Part shown: positions 7,357-15,847 of the stretch, piece after piece
Position numbering within the stretch: position 1 is the first letter of the stretch
Layout of the letters: each line of letters opens with the position of its first letter
NCBI RefSeq assembly: GCF_900096585.1
Contig: NZ_FMYH01000002.1
Span: forward strand, 579,997 to 643,996
Source of the DNA: Sanguibacter gelidistatuariae
GTDB taxonomy: Bacteria; Actinomycetota; Actinomycetes; Actinomycetales; Cellulomonadaceae
Direction of reading: 5' to 3'
DNA: 64,000 bases
The notes under the pieces: model-generated
Seen by the model: only the letters and a program-made list of their open reading frames with translations
What the model was told of the DNA's origin: nothing
The model's database searches: none
Program-made: the position numbers and the translations under genes

Positions 7357-9495
7357 TCAGCTACCTTCTGTCGGGTTCTCGGTGGAGCCATTGGTGAAGC
7401 TATCGGTGAAGTTCAGCAGCGCGCGCGCTGCGCCGTCCAGGACGAGCTCTTTCAGCTCGCGGAGCTGGTCGAGCCGGCGCTGGGCCGCCTCGAGCGCGGC
7501 GTCGACGGCGCCGGCGGCACGTGCAACCGGCGCGAGCTGGTCGAGGGGCACGATCGGGACCGGGGTGGTCTTCCACGAGCGCTGGGCGGGGTCTCGCCCG
7601 TGGGCGTTGATCGCCCGGCACACCAGCTCGGGGACCACGCCCCGCCCACCGCGCCCGGGGTGCCCGGCGTGCACCCGCAGAACCCTAGCCGGAAACCGGA
7701 CCAGGGAAGCGCCGTCGGGATCCACGATGGCCCGCAGGGTTCCGGCGGCGACATAGATCACGTCCCCCGGCTCGGTGAACTGGGTCCGCGGGTAGGTCGC
7801 GGCGAGGGTGAGGTGGTCGATCGCCACCCCCGAGGCCAGATCGAGCGAGGCGTCGACGACCCGGGCGCCACCGCCTGTGGTGAGGTGCTCGGCAGCGATC
7901 CGGTGGCCCGGCAGTTGCGTGAGCGCCCCCGAGGCGAGCAGGCCCTCGATTGTCTCGACGGACCCTCGGCGCCCCATTCCGGACGCCATGCCCGACGCCG
8001 CGCCGGCGGCGTGCGTCGTCTCGACCGCGAGGGCCGGTGCCACCAGGGACCGGGTGGCCTCGTCGAGGCGGCCGGCCAGGTCGCCGATGCGCAGGGCGAG
8101 GTCCGGGCCGGTCTGCGGGGCGGCCGGTCCGGTCGTCCGGGCGAGGGGACGCGGCCTGGCCTCCACGAGGCGTCCCGAGCGTGCACGCACGGAGTGGGCG
8201 TCCACCCGACGGGAGAAGCGGAAGGCGTGCGAGCGCACGGTGCCTTCATTGCCGAGCGCGGCCAGGACGTCGTTGACCAGGTCGGTCGTGACGTCGTCGG
8301 ACAGCGTGCGGTCACGCAGGTCGGCCGTCGTGGTCCACTGACGCTCGCTGGGCACGTCGGGGTGCGCGTCGCCGAGCACCCACAGGGCGAGGTGCTGGCG
8401 CGGGCGGCCCGGGAGCCCGCCCGCCGGGAGCGCGACGATCGACCGGATGCGGTCCGAGCGCAAGATCCCAGCCCGTGTGTTGGTGTCGTCGCGGTCGTTC
8501 AGGCGATCGACCAGGGCCTCGGCGGGGGCGAGGACGACGGCGCGCTGATCGGGTCCGAGCCCCAGGAGCAGGTTGTCGACCGCTTCCAGGACGGGCCCGG
8601 GACCGGTCGACCCGCGCAGGTGAGCCACGACCACGGAACGCGCGAGGAGGCCCGGCTGGGCGTCGCCGGACAGCGGACGGTGGCCGATCCCGTGAGAGTG
8701 CAGGCGCCGGACGGTCGCCCGGGCGGCGGGGTCAGTCCGGGCTGCCGGGGTGTAGGCGAGCATGTCGATGTTCTCGGGGAGACGGCTCCGTACGGCCAGC
8801 AGGACGTCCCCGTTGCCGGGGGACACATCGATGAAGGACGCCTCGGTGTCGTTGGTCTCGCCGCTGTCGTTGGTGAGCAGCGCGATCGCGAGGTCACCCA
8901 TGAGCGTCGCGGCTGCAGGGGAGAGCGCCTCGTCGTCGCCGCGGCGGATGCGCTCGGCCCGTTCGAGGGCCTCCAGGGCCGCCACGGGGGAGAAGTGGGC
9001 GTCTGCGAAAGCGTCGGCGTGGGCCGTCGCCGCGGCCAGTGCCGTCGTGGTCAGGGCGGTGATGGACTCGACCTCGGAGTAGAGGAAGTGGTCGCCGGGG
9101 TCGCGCTCGTCTGCGAGGTCGAGCAGGTCGGGGCCCGTCATCGCGGTCAGGAGCTCCCCGGTCAGCGCCTTGAGGCACAGCAGCGCGCCGAGGTGGGCCG
9201 CGCCGCCGGGTGCGGCGAAGGGGCTAGGCAGTTGCGTGAAGGCCGCGGCGTCGGCGCGGACCTGCCGGTTGTTGCCCAGGTCCGTCGCCTCCAGCCAGTC
9301 GACAACCTGCTCGGCGTCGAAGCGCGGACGGGAATCGGTCGGGTCGAGAGGGGCGGGGAAGGGCTGGGCGGTGTGCGCCTTGCGCCTGCGCCAGGTGGTG
9401 ACGACCGGACGCTGGACGCGGGCCAGGCCGGCGACGTCGGACAACGACATTGTGGCGGGGGCGAGCGTCGTGGAGAACGCGGGTGTGCTGGTCAC
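7357..9495 (-). CDS. HTH protein with degenerate N6-methylase core and HsdS-like C-terminus, first gene of the R-M operon
   Basis: 712 residues. The N-terminus carries a MerR/excisionase-like HTH (about 17-70, including the block VVTTWRRR). The middle resembles an N6-adenine methylase, but motif I reads DVSPGNGD at 223-230 instead of DPxCGxG, and no NPP(F/Y/W) motif occurs; the corresponding region reads SVVVAHLRGS near 287-296. A block typical of HsdM follows (RSIVALPAGGLPGRPRQ, 351-367). The C-terminal 200 residues resemble an HsdS half with a final coiled coil. GTG at 9495 has GAGGAG upstream. It ends one base before hsdM starts. I infer a catalytically dead, DNA-binding accessory or regulatory subunit. 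Confidence 0.78.
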   Translation of the reverse strand: MTSTPAFSTTLAPATMSLSDVAGLARVQRPVVTTWRRRKAHTAQPFPAPLDPTDSRPRFDAEQVVDWLEATDLGNNRQVRADAAAFTQLPSPFAAPGGAAHLGALLCLKALTGELLTAMTGPDLLDLADERDPGDHFLYSEVESITALTTTALAAATAHADAFADAHFSPVAALEALERAERIRRGDDEALSPAAATLMGDLAIALLTNDSGETNDTEASFIDVSPGNGDVLLAVRSRLPENIDMLAYTPAARTDPAARATVRRLHSHGIGHRPLSGDAQPGLLARSVVVAHLRGSTGPGPVLEAVDNLLLGLGPDQRAVVLAPAEALVDRLNDRDDTNTRAGILRSDRIRSIVALPAGGLPGRPRQHLALWVLGDAHPDVPSERQWTTTADLRDRTLSDDVTTDLVNDVLAALGNEGTVRSHAFRFSRRVDAHSVRARSGRLVEARPRPLARTTGPAAPQTGPDLALRIGDLAGRLDEATRSLVAPALAVETTHAAGAASGMASGMGRRGSVETIEGLLASGALTQLPGHRIAAEHLTTGGGARVVDASLDLASGVAIDHLTLAATYPRTQFTEPGDVIYVAAGTLRAIVDPDGASLVRFPARVLRVHAGHPGRGGRGVVPELVCRAINAHGRDPAQRSWKTTPVPIVPLDQLAPVARAAGAVDAALEAAQRRLDQLRELKELVLDGAARALLNFTDSFTNGSTENPTEGS

Positions 9496-9675
9496 GGCGG
9501 GCTCCTCTCGTTGGCCTGTGGGTTGATCGTACGGCAGGTTGCGTCTAGGCGGGTGGTGGGTGTGATAAGGGGGCTTATCGCGCGGTTCCTTGTTCAGCGC
9601 GTGGCGAGTCTCTACCTTCGTGACCAGCGAGAAGGCCCACCGTGTGGTCTTCCCATCACAGGCAGGGAGCAACTC

Positions 9676-9957
9676 ATGAGGTACATCCGAGCGGTTCACG
9701 TCGACTCACCAGGCACCCGCAACGAGCACATCAGCTCAGTGAAGTACACGTTCTCGACGTCGGGGGCGGTGTTCGCGGCTACCCGTGATGGAGTTGCCGC
9801 CGAGATCCGTGCCGGACACATCTACCGGACGCACAACGACCAGACCGGCGCCGAGGCGCCGGTCATCGCCGCTACCAGCATGTCCGGCCGCCCCTACATC
9901 ACGACGATCGCGGACGGGCGGGAGAGCAACAACCTCCTGGGCCTACCGCGGTTCTGA
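9676..9957 (+). CDS. DUF3892 family protein
   Basis: 93 residues, matching the small DUF3892 family in length and pattern: an RYI.AV opening, an RNEHI..VKY block and a GR.YI.T..DG ending with an asparagine-rich tail. Its function is unknown. The ATG at 9676 follows GGGAG. It is divergent from the R-M operon, with a 180-bp shared upstream region, and is followed by the membrane-protein paralogue at 9965. Proteins of this family often occur near mobile or defence genes, but nothing in the sequence itself shows a role here. Confidence 0.8.
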   Translation: MRYIRAVHVDSPGTRNEHISSVKYTFSTSGAVFAATRDGVAAEIRAGHIYRTHNDQTGAEAPVIAATSMSGRPYITTIADGRESNNLLGLPRF

Positions 9958-9964
9958 GGCGGTG

Positions 9965-10396
9965 ATGACCGTCATCCCACATGAGTTTCCCGCGACCCCG
10001 GTGGCGCGGCTCAGTCGCCGGCAGCTGCTCATCGCCATCGCCGTCGCGGTGATGGTGGCGGCCGGAGTGCTCTTCGTCGTCAAGCAGGCGATGCGGCCGA
10101 GTGCGCTCGAGTACGCCTACGAGGTGTGCAAGTTGTCCAGCTCTTCGGGGGCACGGCTCGCCGACGCGGGCTCCACGCTCATCCTCGACACGCAGGGGGA
10201 GGACGACCTCACCGGGATGGACTACCTCGACCTCTACTGCGTGAGCGCAGCCCTCGACATGCCCACCTCGGTCATGACTCAGATCGAGCAGACCCGCGCC
10301 ATGGACGGCCGTGTCAGTGGCACCTGGGATGGCTTATCCGCTTCGTGGAGCTATCACCCCGATTCCGGCCTCGACCTCATGGTCACGGCTGAGTGA
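9965..10396 (+). CDS. Small membrane-anchored protein, paralogue of the gene at 3969-4493
   Basis: 143 residues with one membrane segment at about residues 20-42 and an outside domain of about 95 residues. The outer domain aligns with the minus-strand gene at 3969-4493: shared features include an acidic GEDD/GDED stretch, a cysteine before the helix, a TQ/TS.(I/M)(E/D)QT block and a near-identical WSYHPD motif close to the C-terminus. The start lies seven bases after the DUF3892 stop. It is oriented opposite to its paralogue, so the two copies bracket the core of the R-M locus. No family recognised. Confidence 0.72.
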   Translation: MTVIPHEFPATPVARLSRRQLLIAIAVAVMVAAGVLFVVKQAMRPSALEYAYEVCKLSSSSGARLADAGSTLILDTQGEDDLTGMDYLDLYCVSAALDMPTSVMTQIEQTRAMDGRVSGTWDGLSASWSYHPDSGLDLMVTAE

Positions 10397-10440
10397 CCGT
10401 CCGACTACCCCGTCCGCACGTAGACCACCTGAAAGCAGGA

Positions 10441-11193
10441 ATGACCATGACCGACCCCATGCACCAGCCCGGCCCACCGGCACTGCCCGCCCCTTTCTCA
10501 CAGCCCTTCTCGGCCGCGTCGCCTCTCGCTGTCCCGCCAGCCAAGAAGCCCAAGAAGTCTCGGCCCGTGCTTGTGGGCGCGATCAGCGGCGCCGTCGGCC
10601 TCGTCATCGGGATCGGCATCGGCGGGGCCGGCGGGGGAGAGGCCGACTCCGGGAAGGTGACGGCAAGCGCCTCGGCCGCCGCAACGACGTCGGGCACGGA
10701 AGAAGTGGCAGAGCAGGATGCCGCGGCCACCGTGGAGCCCACCCCGGAACCAGTCGCGACCACGCCGGCGCCTGCGGAGGGGACCCGCGCCAACCCGTTC
10801 GCGATCGGTGAGGCGGTCGGCAACGAGGACTGGTCCGTCGTGCTCTCCGCCCCGCGCGAGGCGGGGGCGGAAGTCTCGGCCGAGAACCAGTTCAACTCTC
10901 CGCCCGCCGCGGGCTTCGAGTTCTACATCGTCCCGGTGTCGGCGACCTACACGGGCGCCGAGACCGGCACCGCGTGGCTCGACCTGCAGGTCGCCTTCGT
11001 CGGGTCGGACGGCGTCACGTATTCCGACAGCTGCGGCGTGATCCCCGAATCGCTCAACGACGTCGGCGAGCTCTACGCCGGTGGGGTCGCCGCGGGCAAC
11101 GCGTGCGTCGCGGTGCCCGCGGGCGCCGACGGACTCTGGACCGTCAGCGCGGGCTGGAGCGACCCGGTCTTCTTCACGACCACCCCGGCCTGA
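10441..11193 (+). CDS. Membrane-anchored secreted protein with DUF4352-like domain
   Basis: 250 residues. A proline-rich cytoplasmic start is followed by a membrane segment (about 38-58), a low-complexity Ala/Thr/Pro/Glu linker (60-110) and a beta-rich domain of 130 residues, with two cysteines in the last third. It has the look of DUF4352 (telokin-like) lipid- or wall-associated proteins, but the match is only by pattern. ATG at 10441 has AGCAGGA upstream; a GTG at 10393 overlapping the previous stop is an alternative. It is third in the short plus-strand set after the R-M locus. Confidence 0.65.
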   Translation: MTMTDPMHQPGPPALPAPFSQPFSAASPLAVPPAKKPKKSRPVLVGAISGAVGLVIGIGIGGAGGGEADSGKVTASASAAATTSGTEEVAEQDAAATVEPTPEPVATTPAPAEGTRANPFAIGEAVGNEDWSVVLSAPREAGAEVSAENQFNSPPAAGFEFYIVPVSATYTGAETGTAWLDLQVAFVGSDGVTYSDSCGVIPESLNDVGELYAGGVAAGNACVAVPAGADGLWTVSAGWSDPVFFTTTPA

Positions 11194-11212
11194 CCTGCGG
11201 GCGTCGCCCGAC

Positions 11213-11278
11213 CCGCTGAGTGCGCCGAAATGGCTGGCCAAACCGGACGCCGGGCAGCCGTTTGACCGCACTCAGCGG
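11213..11278. terminator. Long inverted repeat between convergent genes
   Basis: A perfect 12-bp inverted repeat (CCGCTGAGTGCG at 11213-11224, complement at 11267-11278) encloses a second weaker stem (GGCTG/CAGCC). It lies between the converging gene ending at 11193 and the lacI gene ending at 11380. There is no T-tract, so it may be a rho-dependent or bidirectional stop, or another palindromic element. Confidence 0.5.
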
Positions 11279-11379
11279 AAGTGGAAGGCGGGGATCTCGG
11301 CCCGGCAGGGGGCTGGCCGGGATTCCGTGCGCGGTTGCTGCCACCGCTACCGCCACCGCGCCGCACGGCTCGCGGCGTC

Positions 11380-12414
11380 CTAGCGGCCGTAGGACGTCGA
11401 CCCGCGGACCACCAGACGGCAGTCGAGGGTCTCGACACCGGGCGTCTCGCGGCCGGCGATCGCCTCGATGAGGCGCTCGGCGGCGCGGCGCCCGAGCGCC
11501 TCGAAGTTCATGTCGATGCTGGTCAGTGCCGGACGCGAGCCCTGGACCAGGACCTCCCAGTTGTCGAAGCCGATCACGGCCACGTCGCGGGGGACGTCGA
11601 CGCCACGGTCGCGCAGGGAGTCGAGCACGCCGCGGGCGATGAGGTCGCTGCCGCAGACGATCGCGTCGATCTGCGGGTCTCGGTCGAGCAGGGTGAGCGC
11701 GGCGCTCCGCCCCCAGGACTCCGACCAGCTGCCGTAGAGGACCTCGCCCCCGGCCAGCGGGAGCCCGGCGTCGGCCAGGGCGCGCTGCACGCCGTTGGCG
11801 CGCTCGCGCGCCGCCAGGTACTCGACGTCGCCGGAGATGTGGGCGATGCGCCGCCGGCCGGTCGAGATGAGGTGCTGCGCGGCGAGCATGCCGCCGTGGG
11901 TGTTGTCGGGCACGACGGACACGTCGGCCGGGTCGAGGGAGGGTGCGTAGGCGTAGACGACTGGAACGGGCAGGCTTCGTCCGATGGACGGGCGTGGGTC
12001 GGTCTGCCCGCCGACCACGATCAGGCCGTCGATCCGCCGGGAGAGGAGCGCCTTGAGGTGGTACTGCTCACGGATGGAGTCGCCGCGGGCATCGCACAGG
12101 AACACCGACATCTGACCTGCTCCGGCGGCGTCCTCGGCCCCCATGAGGATCGGGATGGAGAAGCGGCCCTCGAGGTCGTGGGTGAGCAGGCCGACGGTTC
12201 CCGTCTGCTTGCCGAGGATGGCACGGGCGAGCTGGTTCGGGGTGAACGAGATGCGCTCGGCCGCCTCGACGACGCGCCTGCGCGTGTCGGGGTGGACGTT
12301 GTCCTTGCCGTTGAGTGCCTTGGAGGCCGTCGCGACCGAGACGCCTGCGAGCTTGGCGACATCTTTCAGCGTGGCGTTCCTCGGTCGTGTCGTCACATCG
12401 TCGTGAACGGTCAC
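11380..12414 (-). CDS. LacI-family transcriptional regulator of the arabinofuranoside cluster
   Basis: 344 residues. The N-terminal LacI HTH is clear (ATLKDVAKLAGVSVATASKALNG region, about residues 14-35), followed by a periplasmic-binding-type sugar sensor domain. GTG at 12414 has GAAGGTGG upstream. It is divergent from the ABC transporter and GH127 genes. A LacI-consensus half-palindrome, GAAAACGGTTTC, lies at 12512-12523 between them, so the regulator probably represses the cluster, and perhaps itself, until the sugar ligand binds. The ligand is inferred to be an L-arabinose-containing oligosaccharide or arabinose, from the GH127 enzyme. Confidence 0.9.
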   Translation of the reverse strand: MTVHDDVTTRPRNATLKDVAKLAGVSVATASKALNGKDNVHPDTRRRVVEAAERISFTPNQLARAILGKQTGTVGLLTHDLEGRFSIPILMGAEDAAGAGQMSVFLCDARGDSIREQYHLKALLSRRIDGLIVVGGQTDPRPSIGRSLPVPVVYAYAPSLDPADVSVVPDNTHGGMLAAQHLISTGRRRIAHISGDVEYLAARERANGVQRALADAGLPLAGGEVLYGSWSESWGRSAALTLLDRDPQIDAIVCGSDLIARGVLDSLRDRGVDVPRDVAVIGFDNWEVLVQGSRPALTSIDMNFEALGRRAAERLIEAIAGRETPGVETLDCRLVVRGSTSYGR

Positions 12415-12511
12415 CTGGCCACCTTCTCTCGTCGAAAACTATTGATTCATGGCAGAACTGTAGCGCGCTCAGAGTGGCCTTGACCACACTGTGCAGCCGA
12501 TGCTACCTTCG

Positions 12512-12523
12512 GAAAACGGTTTC
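12512..12523. promoter_or_regulatory. LacI-family operator
   Basis: GAAAACGGTTTC matches the near-palindromic LacI/GalR consensus GAAAnCGnTTTC and is extended by TTCG and CGAA-like flanks. It lies in the 280-bp region between the divergent lacI-type gene and the transport operon, well placed to control both. Confidence 0.72.
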
Positions 12524-12694
12524 GGAATGTTGCCTTGCGAGGTACGTCCGGCGGTGGACGATCGTGGATGACCGCCCACCTGCACGCAAGAACGCGTGCG
12601 GCCTGCAGCACATGCACATCTCATACACGTGCGATCGGGACTCGAAGAAGAGGTTCGCCATGGCTCCCGCTCTCACATCCCCTGAGGAGAACCG

Positions 12695-13978
12695 TTGAGC
12701 ATCCAGTCCGCCGGCACCCGCCGGAACACCCCCCTGTCCATGCGACGCCTGACCGCCGCAGCCTCCCTCGCCGTGATCGGCTCCCTCGCGCTCGCAGCCT
12801 GCGGGTCGTCCGGTGATGCCGCAGCCGGCTCAGCCGACAAGATCACCGTCTGGCACTACTTCAGTGACGCGAACCAGGTCAAGGTCATGGACGACTACGC
12901 CGACATGTTCGAGAAGACCCACGACGGGGTCACGGTCGAGAACGTGTTTGTCCCCTACGACCAGATGAACTCCAAGCTCATCTCCGCAGCCGGCGCCAAG
13001 ACCGGACCCGACGTCGTCGTCTTCAACGGTGCGGACGCCGGAACCCTCGCCCTCGGCGGTGCGCTCGCCCCGATGGACACCCAGTGGGACGCCTACGCCG
13101 ACAAGGACCAGTTCCCGGAGTCGGTTGTGCACTCCCTCGACGGCGTCACCTACGCGGTCCAGGGCTACGTCAACCTGCTCGGCCTCTGGTACAACGCGGA
13201 CATCCTCGCCGAGATCGGTGTTGAGCCGCCCACGACCATCGACGAGCTCGAGTCCGACATGGCCGCCGCGAAGGATGCCGGGTACTCGGGCATCACGCTC
13301 TCCGGGCTGCCGCAGTCCCAGGGCGAGTGGCAGGCGTTCCCGTGGCTCTCGACCGAGGGCTTCACCTACGAGGCGCCCGACGCCGCAGCGCTCGAGGCCG
13401 GCCTGGCCCGCGCACGTGGATGGGTCGAGGACGGCTACCTGACCCAGGAAGCCGTCACCTGGGACCAGACCGTCCCGTTCCAGAAGTTCGCCGCGGGCGG
13501 CGTCGCCTTCGCTCAGAACGGCAACTGGCAGATGGGCACGGCCGCGTCCGACGCCAAGTTCAAGTACGGCGTCGTGCCGCTGCCGCTCGGCGACGACGGT
13601 CAGGTCTACCTCGGTGGTGAGGCCGAGGGCATCGGTTCCTTCGCCAAGAACCCCGACCTCGCCTGGGAGTACCTGGAAGGGACCTACTTCTCCGCTGACG
13701 GGCAGATCGTCGCCGTCAACAACGTCGGCTCGCTGCCCTCGCGCGCAGACGCCGGCCAGGACCCCGCAGTGACCGACAACGAGCTCCTCAAGCCCTTCGC
13801 CGAGACGATCGTCCGCTTCGGGGCGAACTACCCCTCCTCCGTCATCCCTGCAGCGGCGGTCGCCGACGTGCAGCTCACCATGGGCCAGACCTGGAGCGCG
13901 GTGCTCGGGGGACAGAAGTCGCCTGCCGACGCAGCCACCTCCGCAGTCGCCACGATCGACGGACTCCTGAAGAAGTAG
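12695..13978 (+). CDS. ABC sugar-binding lipoprotein (family 1 solute-binding protein)
   Basis: 427-residue extracellular binding protein that delivers an oligosaccharide to the permeases encoded next. The signal peptide ends in a lipobox (LALAAC, cysteine about residue 32), followed by ITVWHYFSDANQ, the usual start of family 1 sugar-binding proteins. The start is a TTG at 12695 with GAGGAG six bases upstream; an ATG at 12740 lacks a ribosome site. No ATPase gene is present, so a shared MsiK-type ATPase elsewhere is likely, as in other actinobacteria. Placement before a GH127 gene suggests arabinofuranosyl sugars as substrate. Confidence 0.92.
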   Translation: MSIQSAGTRRNTPLSMRRLTAAASLAVIGSLALAACGSSGDAAAGSADKITVWHYFSDANQVKVMDDYADMFEKTHDGVTVENVFVPYDQMNSKLISAAGAKTGPDVVVFNGADAGTLALGGALAPMDTQWDAYADKDQFPESVVHSLDGVTYAVQGYVNLLGLWYNADILAEIGVEPPTTIDELESDMAAAKDAGYSGITLSGLPQSQGEWQAFPWLSTEGFTYEAPDAAALEAGLARARGWVEDGYLTQEAVTWDQTVPFQKFAAGGVAFAQNGNWQMGTAASDAKFKYGVVPLPLGDDGQVYLGGEAEGIGSFAKNPDLAWEYLEGTYFSADGQIVAVNNVGSLPSRADAGQDPAVTDNELLKPFAETIVRFGANYPSSVIPAAAVADVQLTMGQTWSAVLGGQKSPADAATSAVATIDGLLKK

Positions 13979-14037
13979 CCCCGGACCGCACCGTGGGCGC
14001 TGGCGCCAGGTCACCTCGAGACAAGAAGGCATATCGA

Positions 14038-15015
14038 ATGACAGATCAACTGGCGTCGGCGCCCTCGCCGACCACCACCAGAAAGCCCGCGAGCGGCGGC
14101 GCGGACCGCGCCCCCGCCCGCCCGCGACGGCCCTCCAAGGGTCTCAAGCGGCAGAACCGACTCGTGTTCCTCATCCCCGCGACCGCGTTCCTCCTCGCCT
14201 TCAGCGTGTACCCGCTCATCACGCTCGTCCGGATGAGCGTGTCCAAGGTGAACTCCGCGACGCTCAACGGTGACTGGGTCTTCACCGGCCTGGAGAACTT
14301 CCGCGTGGGCTTCGCGTCGGGAGAGACCACCCAGGCGCTGTGGCGTACCGGACTGTTCGTCCTCGTGGTCACCGTCGTCGGCATGGTCGGCGGCCTTGCC
14401 GCGGCGATCGCGCTGCGCACGACGGGTCGCTGGTCCGGGATCGTGCTGGCCGTCATGGTCTTCGTGTGGGCGCTGCCCCCGGTCGTCAACGGCAGCGTGT
14501 GGAAGTTCCTGCTCGGCGACGCCGGGCTGATCAACACGATCGTTCTCAAGACCGGTCTGGTCGACTCGGCCATCCCGTTCCTCTACGACCAGCACTGGGC
14601 GCTCGCGTCCGTCGCTTTCGTCAACTCCTGGTCGGTCATCCCCTTCAACGCGCTCGTCTTCCGCGCCGCGCTGATGGGGATCTCCCCGGAGGTCTTCGAG
14701 GCCTCCGCGCTCGACGGCGCGAACAAGTGGCAGGAGATCCGCCACATCATGCTCCCCGCAGCGCGCCCGACGACGCTTGTCCTCTTCGTGCTGACAGTGG
14801 TCTTCGCCTTCCGCAGCTTCGACCTCATCTACGTCATGACCTACGGCGGTCCAGGCACCGCGACCAACACGCTGCCCTTCCTCGGCTACCTCCAGGCGTT
14901 CGTCCGCTACGACTTCGGCCTGGGGTCGGCGACGTCGGTCTTCACCGTCCTGTTCGTCATCGTCCTTGCGGTCGTCTACGCCCGCAGCATCCGCCGTGAG
15001 GAGTCAGACTCGTGA
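14038..15015 (+). CDS. ABC sugar transporter permease (MalF type)
   Basis: 325 residues, six membrane spans. The EAA loop that contacts the ATPase is visible as EASALDGANKWQEIRHIMLP, near residues 221-240. The ATG at 14038 has AGAAGG upstream. It follows the binding-protein gene by 59 bp and its stop overlaps the next permease start by four bases (GTGA), so the two permeases are translated together and form the membrane channel. Confidence 0.93.
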   Translation: MTDQLASAPSPTTTRKPASGGADRAPARPRRPSKGLKRQNRLVFLIPATAFLLAFSVYPLITLVRMSVSKVNSATLNGDWVFTGLENFRVGFASGETTQALWRTGLFVLVVTVVGMVGGLAAAIALRTTGRWSGIVLAVMVFVWALPPVVNGSVWKFLLGDAGLINTIVLKTGLVDSAIPFLYDQHWALASVAFVNSWSVIPFNALVFRAALMGISPEVFEASALDGANKWQEIRHIMLPAARPTTLVLFVLTVVFAFRSFDLIYVMTYGGPGTATNTLPFLGYLQAFVRYDFGLGSATSVFTVLFVIVLAVVYARSIRREESDS

Positions 15016-15827
15016 AGCAGACCGCCGGACCCGTGACCATCACGATCAAGGTCCTTCTCACCCTCCTGTACGGCATCCCGCTGTTCTGGATCCTCCTGAC
15101 GTCCTTCAAGAGCTCGGCCGACGTCATGTCGACCCAGTCCTCGATCTTCTTCCGCCCGGTGACCACCGCCTATGTCGAGGCATTCAACGGGGAGCTGTTC
15201 ACGGCGCTCGGCCAGTCCGTCGCGATCGCCCTCGGCACCACGGCCTTGACCATGCTCATCGCCATCCCCGCCGCCTACGGCCTGGCGCGCACCAGCGGGT
15301 ACATCACGACCATCGGCCTCGGCCTGCTGATCGTCTTCCAGATGATGCCGCAGACGGCCAACGTCATCCCGCTGTTCCAGCTCTTCGGGAAGTGGAGCAT
15401 GCTCGACAGCGTGCTCGGCGTCGTCGTCGCCGACACGGCCCTGCTCGCGCCCTTCGCGATCATCCTGCTCCGACCGTTCTTCCGCGGGGTGCCACCCGAG
15501 CTGGAGGAGGCCGCGTCGATCGACGGCTCGGGCATGCTGCGCACGTTCTTCTCGATCGTGCTGCCCATCGCCCGCAACGGGATCTTCACCGCCGGGACCC
15601 TGGTGCTGCTCATGTCCTGGGGCGAGTTCCTCTACGCGGTCAACTTCTTCCTCTCCCCGGGCAGCTACCCGCTCAGCGCGCTGCTGTCTCAGCAGGTCTC
15701 GGCCTTCGGCATCAACTGGCCGGGCCTCATGGCCCTGGCGGTCCTGACGTCCATCCCGGTCCTCATCGTCTTCTCCTCCACCTACAAGCTGCTGCGCGAC
15801 GGGCTGACCGTCGGCGCGGTCAAGTGA
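15012..15827 (+). CDS. ABC sugar transporter permease (MalG type)
   Basis: 271 residues, six membrane spans. The EAA loop reads EEAASIDGSGMLRTFFSIVLP. Its GTG start overlaps the stop of the first permease, and its own stop overlaps a possible GTG of the following hydrolase, giving a tightly packed operon. It pairs with the MalF-type permease to import the sugar bound by the lipoprotein. Confidence 0.93.
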   Translation: MKQTAGPVTITIKVLLTLLYGIPLFWILLTSFKSSADVMSTQSSIFFRPVTTAYVEAFNGELFTALGQSVAIALGTTALTMLIAIPAAYGLARTSGYITTIGLGLLIVFQMMPQTANVIPLFQLFGKWSMLDSVLGVVVADTALLAPFAIILLRPFFRGVPPELEEAASIDGSGMLRTFFSIVLPIARNGIFTAGTLVLLMSWGEFLYAVNFFLSPGSYPLSALLSQQVSAFGINWPGLMALAVLTSIPVLIVFSSTYKLLRDGLTVGAVK

Positions 15828-15847
15828 CCACTGAACTGGAGCTAGTC

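Noticed and set aside
12535-12816. Plus-strand ORFs upstream of the sugar-binding lipoprotein
   Set aside because: They overlap the operator/promoter region and the lipoprotein start in other frames and have no ribosome site.
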